NCBI RefSeq assembly: GCF_000003815.2
Contig: NC_049986.1
Coordinates: 16,109,172-16,173,171, forward strand
Source: Branchiostoma floridae
Lineage: Eukaryota > Chordata > Leptocardii > Amphioxiformes > Branchiostomatidae
Length of the DNA stretch: 64,000 nt
Direction: 5' to 3'
The translations under genes and the position numbers were made by a program. This document shows positions 34,758-46,700 of this stretch, piece by piece; positions within the stretch are counted from its first letter, which is position 1, and each line of letters opens with the position of its first letter. Under the pieces are notes generated by a model that was not told where the DNA came from, searched no databases, and saw nothing but the letters and a program-made list of their open reading frames with translations.

Positions 34758-37700
34758 CTAGAGAAATGAAGAAAGTCATTAGAATCAATTCACCCAGTAC
34801 CCATACTAGTCTGTTGAGTTGTGGCTAATAAAATGTCAGGCTTATACACGTACATGTAGGTATCTAACGTGGATTATTGGTACCCTAAAGCATAGTAATT
34901 AACAGTATTACATGAAAAAGCAATGACACATGGCATGACTGTATAGTAGAATCTTGAAGATTGAACTTTCTTAACCACAAGTAGACAAATGGACTTCTGN
35001 NNNNNNNNNNNNNNNNNNNNNNNNNNNNNNNNNNNNNNNNNNNNNNNNNNNNNNNNNNNNNNNNNNNNNNNNNNNNNNNNNNNNNNNNNNNNNNNNNNNA
35101 AAATGTGGTCGTGGCTAAAGTTCGCCATTCTCAAAGAATGAATGACCCCTCGTGGACATATGGCTGATATGCGGGACAGATGGAGCCGTCATCTCTGCCC
35201 ACTGTCTTGGGTGCAAAGCCGGGTTGGCAGAGTCTTGTTCACATGTTGCCAGTGTGCTGTTCTACATTGAGTGCTGGACTAGATTACATGGGAAGCTGGC
35301 TTGCACACAGGTGAAGTGTACATGGATTCTGCCCACATATGTTAAGGAAGTCCCTTATGCAAGAGTGGAAGACATTGACTTCACATCCGCAAAGAAACTG
35401 AAAGAAAAGCTGGACCAGAAGATTGATTCCTTCACATCACATGAGACTGTCAACACAACACAGGAGAAAAGTGCACATGAGAGTAATCTGACATCTCAGG
35501 ACAAGGTTACAGCACTACAGAACAACACCCCAACTGCTCAGGACAAGGTTACAGTACCACAGAACAATACCCCAACTGCTCAGGAGATTAAAGAACTGTA
35601 TAGTAAGCTCAATAAGTGCAAAGTTAAGGTAGTGGCACTAAGTTTGATTCAGCCATATGCAGATGAGTTTGTCATGTCAAGCCGGGACATTCCTGTTGTG
35701 TCAGAGTTGTTTGATCCAGATAATCTGGACCTCCAATATCATGAACTCCTGCCCAAATGTTTAGAGGTTAATATTGACTTGTCAGAGAGCCAGATAAACA
35801 CTATTGAAAAAGACACGAGGACACAAGCAAAAGGTCCTGGCTTTTTCCGCCATAGAGCTGGGAGAATTGGAGCTTCTGTGAGTGGGGCTGTTTACCATAG
35901 CAACCTTGCACAGCCTCCTCAGTCAATCCTGAAGTCTATTTGCTACCCACATTTGTACAAGGTTAACACAAAGGCCACACGTCATGGTTGTGATCAGGAA
36001 GAAGCTGCCATAAAAGCCTATGAGACATACATGAATGGTAAACATGTCAACTTCCAGATAAAGAAGTGTGGTGTATTCATATCTAAAGAACACCCTTACC
36101 TGCATGCTACACCTGACTTTCTCGTGTCATGTGATTGCTGTGGGATTGGGTGTGGGGAGGTAAAATGTCCAATCTCTGTCCCTGATTGTGATTTTGACCA
36201 GTATGTGAAGAACAAAAGTGCATTTCTGGAGAAGGTTGATGGGGTGTTCAAGTTGAAAAAAACCCACAACTACTATCATCAAGTCCAGCAACAGCTATTT
36301 GTTCTGTCAGAGAGGAAGTACTGTGATTTTGTAGTCTGTGTTTGGGATAAGAATAGAAATGCCCATATAGTAAGTAACAGGATTAAGCCTGACACAGAAC
36401 ACTCAAACATGGTTCTCTTCAAGTTACAAGCCTTCTGGAGAATTTGTATTTTACCAGAGATGCTTGGCCGCTGGTACACCAGGAAATGTGATGTGCCAGT
36501 GAAGGTCCCTGACTCAAATGCTATGTGCTTCTGTCGGGGACAGATGGGTATAGATGATGTATCATGTAGTAACCCTGAGTGTCCGTATGGTCAGTTCCAT
36601 CGGACTTGTTTAGGAATAGATGGGGTTTCCTTGAGAAAGACCTGGTATTGCCCACACTGTAGCCGGCTACCAGAGTTAAGGCAGGCAGGCAGAAAATCAA
36701 AAAAGAAGGAGTCAGGCCCATCACCAGTTAGCCAGGCTGCTCTGCTATGCAACACTATATGCCTATGTAAAGCCAAACCAGCTCTGGGAGAGAAACTCCT
36801 TGAATGCCATAATGTTGAGTGTAAGCAGGGAAGGTATTTCCACCTTAGTTGTCTGGGAATGAAGAGACTTCCCAACAATGCTAAAACAACATGGCAGTGC
36901 AAATCATGTAAGCAGAGAATAACTGCACCCAAAACTTCCAAAGGGAAGCTAGCAAAGCCTGTAAGTGTTGTATCTGTCAGTGACACAAGTAGTGACGAAT
37001 ATGATGATGTTGTCATTACGAATGAGACATCTGCGCCACTAGATAAGTACTGTACTCTGTCAAACCTGGGTGAGTCAGATTACGACATTGTAAGAGACCC
37101 TAATGGCTGGCTTACGGGTGAGATTGTCCACTCTTCACAAGTACTTGTAAGACAGGTGAATCCAGCAATGGAAGGACTTCAACGTCCAGCTCTAGGGCCT
37201 GCCCGCAATTTTGATGTTGTATCAGGAGATTGCATACAGATTTTACATACGGGCCAAGGTCACTGGGTATGTGTCAGTACTTTAGATTGTGTGCATGGGA
37301 AGGTTAATCTCTATGATAGCCTGTATCATGATGTTGTGAGTCAAGAAGTGGAAGAACAGACAAACAGTTTACTTGGTGGGAACCTAGTTTCCTTAGATTA
37401 TGTACCTGTCCAGCAGCAGACAAACAGTAGTGACTGTGGGGTATTTTCCGTTGCATTCGCTACATGTTTAGCTTTAGATATAGATCCAAGGAATGTAATG
37501 TTTGATGTGCCGAGAATGAGGCCACATTTGTTGACATGTCTTAAGGCTGGGTCAATCACCATGTTTCCCACTTTGTAAGACCCAGCACATTTCATCATGT
37601 ATGCATTGAACACGTAAAACCACTCCCAGAAAAATTTCTGCCCTCCCAGTACCGCCTTCCTGCTAGTGGGATGATCAGATCAGAGTTAATTACAGTTGCA

Positions 37701-40700
37701 AATGATCAGAGTTGCAAAATACTGACATTGATTTTGTACTGTTTGTCATTCTACTAGTTTGTAGCATTTTCTTGCTGACAACCTCAGCTTTCATGTTATT
37801 GTATGATCAGAGTTGCAAAATACTGACATTGATTTTGTAGTTTGTCATTCTACTAGTTTGTAGCATTTTCTTGCTGACAACCTCAGCTTTCACCAGCAGT
37901 TAACTATGCTTTACCTTAGTGCCCTAAGTATCTACCATTGAATAAACTGTTTTCTTGCCTTGAAACAAATGTTGAGTCTTGCAACAACTTTACTGAGTAA
38001 ACCTTTTATTCATATACATATGACAGGTTCATATACATGCCATAGCATACATGGCAATCATACTAGCATAGAGTAGTGTTCAGCCAGGCTATCTTGTCTT
38101 TTGCTCAGCATTCAAACGTTTTCTTAACAAACCTCACCAAGCAGGAAGTAATGACTGATAGTAATAATGTCCATACATCATGTAAACAGTTATATTTCCC
38201 TTTCTGCTTAAAACAGAATGAGAGGGCACCTAGTCAAATGGTACAATCGGAGGACAGAAGTTAACAAGTGCTGAGCATACTCTGATGATTCTGTCAATCA
38301 ATGGTACTTCAGACTCACGACAAACCAAGTAGTCTGTGGGAATAGTTCCTTGTAAGAAAGTGTACTTCCTGCGCAATAAACCAATCACTCGCTCGACATG
38401 TATTCTTACACTAGCAATACCCCTTGATTTCTCCACATCTATTGGATCTAGCTGAGCCTTTCCCTTTGTGAAAGCAGGGATTACAAGCTTTCCCTGTTTC
38501 AGTCCAACACTTTCATCAATGGTAAATCCTCTATCAGCCAGCACTGTGTCACCTGGTAGCAGCTTGTCTAAGAACCCACAGTTCTCTGTCAGAAACTTGT
38601 CTGACGTGCGTCCACCCCAAGCCTCTGACACAAACGAGATTGATCCTTGAGGTGTGATACCAATGAGAACTTTAATAGTATTGTGCTGCTTGTAATTCGA
38701 GAATGTCTGTGCTCGGGCCAGGAGGTTTGTAGGCTTTGCAATGAACACCTCAAAGCAGTCAATGATAACAGTCACTTTCCGCCCAAATGCATACTGGAAG
38801 CACATAGGCATAGTCCTCCACAAATCCTCTCTTTCAGGCCAGGAAACAAAACATGACAGTCTAGTATCTAGAGCTACTATCCATGTGCTAAATATGCGCG
38901 ATACAGTGGCAAGGGATACCTGAAATGTGTATGCCAAATCTGGTACATTAAGTCTTAGCTTTATGAGAACTATCATGAGCTCCTGGAAACTATCCAGACT
39001 CTGACTTTTGCGTGTAACAAATGGAGCTACGTGGTCAAAAATAACCATAAGAACTTCATATGAAGGCAGACCGGTATAAAATCTAACCTTCTCATCTGAC
39101 TTGTAAAAGTCTTTGTTTGGGGCTTGATAACATGGCTCACCAAACATGTACTGGAACTCGTCTGTCTGTGTTCCGGTTGTCTTATTGATGCCTAACTCCG
39201 GCGACTGTCNNNNNNNNNNNNNNNNNNNNNNNNNNNNNNNNNNNNNNNNNNNNNNNNNNNNNNNNNNNNNNNNNNNNNNNNNNNNNNNNNNNNNNNNNNN
39301 NNNNNNNNNNNNNNNNNNNNNNNNNNNNNNNNNNNNNNNNNNNNNNNNNNNNNNNNNNNNNNNNNNNNNNNNNNNNNNNNNNNNNNNNNGTTGTCAGTGT
39401 TTCAACAGGCCCTGGCTCCTCACTTGATATCGTAAGGTCAGCCATTTCCACGTCTAGGGGCACATCTCAAACTTGGTCAAATCGATATCTTGCAAACGGT
39501 ACCCAGTGGGATTTTGCGGCGTCCTCTTCGCTGCAGCCTCTACCCGTTGTTCAGCACCTCGCTTCGTGCGTTCTTTAGCCCGTACAGCCCTCTCTCCTAC
39601 CTTCTTCTGTAGCTTTTCCTTTGTCCCTTCTTCTACGTATACTTTCCTTCCAAGGTTCAGTGTGGGGGTCCAGTCCACATTATACCTATCCCACACGGGG
39701 GCAGCCCTGCCAGACACAAAATGCCGACTACATACACGTTCGGTCTGAAGGATGTTTTTTTTTCGTCGTGTCTCCGCGGCTGATCGCCGCTATCCACAGC
39801 CTCCGGCGTTCTTCCGTTAGTTTCTCATGCTCGACTCCCTGATTGCTAACTAATTTCGGTATAGAAAAAAAGGAAATCTTCTCCCTATCCGAGTTTCTGT
39901 CAGATCTCGACCCACAGCCTACAATAATACACAGAACCATCGCTGAGAACGCGTAGGGGACACTGTGACCAGGGGGACGTTGCGCTGGGTCACAAAGATG
40001 GCGGATAGCAACCGTTGCTAAGGTCAGATCACGTGACTGAAAGCCGAGAATTGAAAACTCAAGTAAGTTGGGAGACTAGCTGATAATCGGGATAGACTAC
40101 CTTTTAATAGTCCAAAAAAGTATTGTTATCCCGAGTTGTTATCCCGAGTGATATTGCCTTGTCCTACCTGTTCCCTGAGCCTGCGCATCTCCTCCAGCAG
40201 TCCAGACAGGTCCAGTCCAGCCATGGTGTCTCTCCCTCCTGTACCATCACTACTGCTGAACCCGTTCACACCTGATGATATGAAGGAGGCACATGTTCAA
40301 TATACTGTCTATCTTGCTATTCAAGGTAACAAATACATTGTAGTAATTTGTACTGATCCCTGTCATTACAGAAAATCTAATATACATTGGGAGATCTGAT
40401 TAAATTTGAGTATTCCATTTCAAATTGTTGAATGTACACTGCCGGCTGTGGGTCAAAAATTGAAGACAAAGGTTTACATAAAATGTTACTGGCCCTACCT
40501 GCGTCGGCTGTCTGTGCCTTCTTGTAGAGCTTCTCATACAGCCTGAGCTCCAGCCTTAGGGAGTCGGCCACCTGCTGGTGTTCTTCTAACTGGTCCTGTA
40601 GTCTGGACAACTCCTGTCTTAGTCTGGGAAGAGGAGAACAGTTTCATATGAGCAATCCATCAAGCCCTGACATACAAATGTACCAAGCACAAATTGAACA

Positions 40701-43700
40701 CAGACCCAATCTTTGTACTTTGAATTCATATTCATAAAGAAGTGCTACGTAGGTGACTAGTCTATAGCGCTATTCTGTATCTACATAGTTGGTATTCGCA
40801 GGCACGTGGCGCAACAGCAGCTGGTTATATTACACTGAACGACCCGTCATACCTAACTTTTGCACATCTATCTGCAAGCGTATTGTAAACTCAAAACCAC
40901 CGCAAACACTCCATTTTCTCCCTTACTGTCAAATTAAGTCCCTGTGAACTTCAATACATACATTTGTTAACAGTAACTCAACCCAACACATCAGTCGACA
41001 GTGCTGATTAACAAACCTGCTGATCTCCTTCTTGGCTTTGTTGAGTTCTGCTGACACCTTGTCGTTCTCCATGTCCCTGTTAGCCAGCTCTGCCCCCAGA
41101 CTGTCCACCTCTGTCTGCAGGATCTGGTTCTGCTTCTCCCTGTCTGACAGCTGGTTCTGCAGCTGGGACACATCCTGCAGCTGACCCTGCAGGCTCGACA
41201 GGTCCCTCTGCAAGGGGAAAGTGATCTTAGTTTAGCTAAAACTCCCATAAACAACCTCTCCCACCATGATAACATAATTAGCCCATGTTGAAAATTGTGC
41301 ATCAGCGCTCCAGCAAAAAAAAAATGAGAGCCTGCGCTGCTAGAAGTCTGAAAAGGAGGCTAAGTTAAGGTCAATTTAGCTCAAATGAACTCAATTAAAA
41401 GATGAGCTACTCCTCATTTGGTCATGACAGAGAGAACAGACAAGTACACAGAACAGTGGACCGCGGCTTAACGTTCTGTCCTACGTGTAAATTCAGAGAT
41501 GCTTTCTGGGGGCATGCAGATTAAGAAAAGCATCAACAGCCAAGATTCAAACTCACAACTTTTTAGTTGACCACTGACCACTGGACTACACATGCTACCA
41601 CTGATCTTCACTACTTGCCTGCAGCTGTGTAAACTCAGCCTGTGTCTTCTGTGTCTGCCTGTCCCTCTCTGCCAGCTGTTTCTGCAGTTTGGACATGTCT
41701 GTCTGCAGTCTGGTGTTGTCCTCCTGAACCTGCTGGTTAAGCTGGTCCTTCTCTGTCAACTGGGACTGGAGTCTGGACATGTCTGCCTTTAGTTTCTCAT
41801 TGATCTGAAGAAAATACAAGGTGATAATGTTTCCTTATATAGAAGAAATAGTATGTTTATAACTTACAAAACACTCTAAAACTTCAACGAAACATTGTTC
41901 AGAATCAGGTAGCAAGCTTTCCTTACAGTTACATCTCAAAAGCCAGAATAATGTTGGTTACAGGTATTGGACCTGACTTTATGGAGAGGATCTAATCAGA
42001 TAGCTTTGAATCTTTTGAATCAATTAGACATTTGTCCCGTTTTACATGTACATGAATGGAGATACCTTCTGGCTCTAGGCATAGCTCTAGATTAGTGTAT
42101 TTGTGAGGACAGCCATTCATAATCTTAGCCTGGTATTCTGACTAACTATAGCTTCTTAGTTTCTTCTGTCATCTCTGCGGAAAGGACAGCAGAGACTCAG
42201 GAGCTACATGTATAATACTTAGTAGTCGGGATACTAGGCTATCATAATCTATGGATACCTCATACATACAGAATAGGAAGTGCAATATCTGTACCTGGTG
42301 TTTCTGGTCCAGTTCAGCCTGTAGACGATCCACCTGTGTGGTTTTGTCAGACAGCAGGGAGAGTTTGTCGGACATGTGAGACTGGGAGCCGTGTGAGGCG
42401 TTGTCGGGGAACTCCTGATGGTCCACACCGGAGTTGCTGTGGACGTAGATGTTGGTCTGGCCTCCTGGGGAGGGCAGTACACAGCACTGTTTAGACAGGG
42501 TTTTTTTCAACCTCAGGAGTAGAACATTTCTAGTCTCTTTGTCAGCAAGATACAGGTAAACGAAATGTAACAAAGCACAAAGTTCTCAACAGAAAATACA
42601 GAGTTCATCTTATTAGAAGCATGTTAATGCAGAGACAAGCATTTCTAGTGATACTTTGCAAAGTACAATTTGTATCAGTACATGAATAAGGGTAATCTCC
42701 AAGCAGATCCTATGGTAGCATAAGATAGTATCAAAAGCTGGCAGAGGAGTGAAGCTGGCTTAGGAGTGTGTTTTGCTACATGGCAAATGGGCACCTCTTG
42801 GCTAACTATACTCCTTGGCCAGTTTGGTACTATCTTATGCCATTGTAGGATCTGCTTGGAGATTAGAATAAGGGCACACATGTGCAATCTGCACCTGTCA
42901 AAGATTAAGGAAAGATTCTCGTCTTCAGGGTACATCATTTATAACAGACTCTATCATAGTCTATAACCAACAAAAAGTGATAGCAGGTAAGTTATGGACT
43001 GCCTTCTATGGGTCTCTGAAAGGTTTTACATGAGTGATATGAGGTACTAGTATAAGGTCTAGTAACCATGTTTTTGTAAAGCATTATGAAGGAAGGTTAA
43101 AGTTTACCTCTGTTGCTCATGCTGGATATTTTATCCTCTAACTCCTGCCTCAGCTGCTCGTTGGAGCTCAGCGAGTCCTCAAGCCTCGCTCGCAACGCGC
43201 GCAGTTCAGCCAGGTGTTCCTCCAGCAGGTCCCGCCCCCTGCTGTCGCCATGGAAACCCGACGTCGGCGTGGAGGCCGATCCGTGGCTGTGGATGGTCTC
43301 CGTGCTCTCCCGCAGCTTCTTGTAGGTGTCCAGCTCCGCCCGCAGCGAGCGGTTGATCTGGTCGCTCGCGCGCAGCCTGCTCTGCAGCAGCTCCATCTCT
43401 CCGTGGGTCTCCGTGGAAACGGTCGTGGACGAGCCGTGCCCCGCGGAAGCCTGGAGAAACTTGGACGGGAGCTGGCGCGACGGGTACATCCCTCTCTCGC
43501 TGTTCACACCCTCCTGCTCGCTGTCGCCGGGATGGTCCGACTCGTGGCGCGACACCGACGTGAAAGTCTGAGTGCTCGTCGTCGACTCCTCGTCTGAGGA
43601 GTACCCTCTGTTGTCGTGGAGACGGCCACGCCCACACACGTCGTCTTTGCTGCTGTGTATACTGGGAGGGATGACCTTCTCCCGTGGAGCAAACATGAAA

Positions 43701-46700
43701 TTGTCTTCACCAGACATGGGCTGGCTTCTTCCTGGCTGTTCCAATGAGTACTCATCACCCCCGTTGGGAGGATGCGTCCTCTGTAGTGGCTGTTCCCCCC
43801 TGTTGTCCTCACTCCCGCTGGTGGTCTGCGAGCCGTGGTTGGCTGACCGACCGCTGCCGACGCGGTGCATCCCGCTGAAGTCGTCGGAAGCGCCCTGGTT
43901 GGACTGGTCGCTGTCCCAGCCGGTGCTGGCCTGGTCCGAGGCGGACGGTGGGAAGGTGGAGCCGACGGGTCGTGTCCTGCGCAGCTGGGAACGCAGCCGG
44001 CTGATCATGTTGTTCTTCTCTTTGGCATCTTTCGTGGCTCTACACATAAATGATAACAAAAATAAAGGATTTACAACATGAACATAAGCTTTTTTAAGAT
44101 AAAATGGACATAAACTGCATGTCATATGTAGTTTCTCAATACAAGACAAGTATGTGTAAGACAGTAAGACTTCACTTTCCCTCTTTAGTGCCAGACACTT
44201 ATGTACATGTACAATCCCTGCCATTTCACCAATGTTGGCAACTTGTCACTAGGTACAAAGCAAGTTGAGAAAATTCATGTTCCAAGGTGAGAAACTAATA
44301 TTTAAGGAAAACATAAACAACAGTATGCAGATATTCTACTTCCAATGGAAATTCTAGCCTGAGTAAATTTCACTTATAGCAGCCCGCCCAACATCCAACG
44401 GCCTCTGTGGGTAAGGGCCAGTCACAGCCCTGGACAGCAGAGTTTGTGTCATGCAGACTAATGGAGATTCCAAATAAACAAATAACAAAACAGAATAAAC
44501 AACCATCTTTACCTCTCTAACTCGTCCTTCAGCTCCACGGCTGTGCGCTGGTTCTCGGCCAGCTGGCGTCGCAGGTGCTGGGCGTCGGCCACCTGTCCCT
44601 GCAGGTGCTGGTACTGGTCCTGCTGCTCCTCCAGGGCTGACCTCAGCTCCGCTACCTCCTGCTTTAGTGGGGTAGGGCTGGGCAGGAGAAACATTCTTAT
44701 GATTATATCATTGAAGTCAAAAAACTTTCAACAGACTTCCAAGAACCAACTGTCAAGAGAATCCTTTTCTATGTCATCAAAATAAATGAATAAATGCCAT
44801 TCAATACAAAAATCAAAGTATTTAAAGTTGGAGCCCTGAAAAATGTTGCATTGAGCAATGTTGCAAGTATTCTGAACAAAATTCTTCAGTTCTAGTCCTT
44901 ACAAAAAAAAAACTGTCCTGAGTTGTATCTACTCATATGCAAGTTCAGGGGTGAAGGGACCAGTCTTGGAGACAGCCCTGTTTTATCAAATCCTTTCACA
45001 ATCGTACTTCTTTTCTTTCAGGAGAAAAACCGCTTCCAGCTGTATCTACTGGTATAGGGCTTGAGTGAAGATATGTGCGTACCATGTTCCTCATTCCAAA
45101 AACAATACAAACAATTCTATAAATACCGAAAGGTTTGTGTTGGTTTTTACGGAAAAACGCTGTCCTCAGCTGTATCTACTGGTACTGAGTAAAGACGTTT
45201 CCTTACCTTGGTCTGTCCTGCAGCTGCCTGAGCTGTTCCTGCAGCTGTTCCCGCAGCTCCTGGTTGACCTGCAGGCTCTGCTGGTACTGGTCCTTCAGGC
45301 TCCGCAGGGACGAGTCATCCGAGGCAGAGCTCGCGTTGTCTGGGGTGGGAGGACAAAAAATTAAATAAGCTTCTTTAATAATATAATTGCACATGTGTTG
45401 TTACCTTGGGAAAGGCACTTAACATCTATTTTAGCTCTGGTGGAAATAAGTGCCTTTGTCCTTTCCACAGACGATAGTACTATTGGGAGCAAAGCACAAT
45501 CCTGACTACTTTTAGTCACTAACAGTCTTATAGCATTACCATGACCTTTCATGTAGTTGTTAGCCTGTTGAACACACATTTGCTTGACAGAAATGTAAAT
45601 AGTACAAAGTTCAACTCTTTGGAATTGGGTATCTCAAGAATATGTGTCTACTTTACAGCTTTCAAAACACCCCAATGGCAATGAACACTTGTTTTCCTTT
45701 TTCTGTACCTGTGAATGAACTTGATGAAGAAAAGCATCACAACCAATACAATCCAGAAACATATGCCTTTACATAATTAGCCACATTCACTGCCAATGTT
45801 GTGTTGCTAGAGTGACTTCATCGCAGAGTTAACTGACCATCCAGCCTGTCCTTGAGTGTCCTGGCCAAGTGCATGCTGCGCTCTACCTCTGCCATCATTA
45901 TCCTAATTTCTCTTATTACCAATATGGATTCAGAACCACATACTTATACTGTGGCTATACAAACAACAACGCCAAATTCACAGGCAATGTTGTGTTAACT
46001 GACCGTCCAGCCTGTCCTTGAGTGTCCTGGCGAGGTGCATGCTGCGCTCCAGCTCGGCCATCACGCCCTCCGCCTCCTGCTGGGTCAGGTTCAGCAGGTC
46101 GGGGTCGCCGCCCTCGCTGGCGGACAGCAGGTGCTCCAGCGTGCGGGTGAGCTCCTCCAGCCGCGCCCGCAGCAGGTGGCACATCTCGCGGCTGTCCCGC
46201 AGCTGTTTGCGCAGCTGAGACAGCTCCTTGGCCTGCGTCTGGACGAGTGTGTCCTTCTGGGGTGACACCGACAGCTGGTCCTGTTCACGACAGCGGAGAT
46301 TGACACAAATGTAAACTTGAACATGTTTGCCAATTTTCTAATTAAATAGTGTGACAGAAAATAGCAACTTTGGAACAACATTCAGAATTACAAATTAAGC
46401 ATGTGAAAGTAGTGTCCTTCTGGGGCAACACTGATGATAGCTTGTCCTGTAAAAAATGTAACATGCATTGGCATAATACCGGTAGTAAGACTTATACCGG
46501 TAGATTAATAATACTGGAACTTAAAGAGATCTACACATGCAACAATAGTTATTTCTGAGCTGTGCACACTTCAGACATCTAGGTGTCCAATACATCATTT
46601 ACAAAGCATCGATAACAATGCATTCGAAGACAACAAGGCCAAAAGTTTTCAGTATACTTTTTTTAAAATTTCGGGGTAGGCAGCTCGTCGTGGGACGAAC

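Larger units (their letters stand above)
35100..40049. mobile_element. ISL2EU-type DNA transposon, main part
   Basis: Two convergent genes: nuclease/protease-like on + (to 37578) and THAP-DDE transposase on - (39940 to 38230), with facing polyadenylation signals in between. The right end is at 40049 (inverted TCTCGGCTTTCA), followed by AT (40050-40051), matching the left end at 31653. Known: ISL2EU elements of fish, sea urchin and lancelet pair a THAP/DDE transposase with a YqaJ-domain protein and duplicate AT. It lies inside a centrosomin-like intron, 120 bases from exon 40271-40168. Confidence 0.8.

Noticed and set aside
43214-43637. Alternative frames of exon 44039-43108
   Set aside because: Frame of the exon is fixed by phases on both sides; these are GC-rich shadows.
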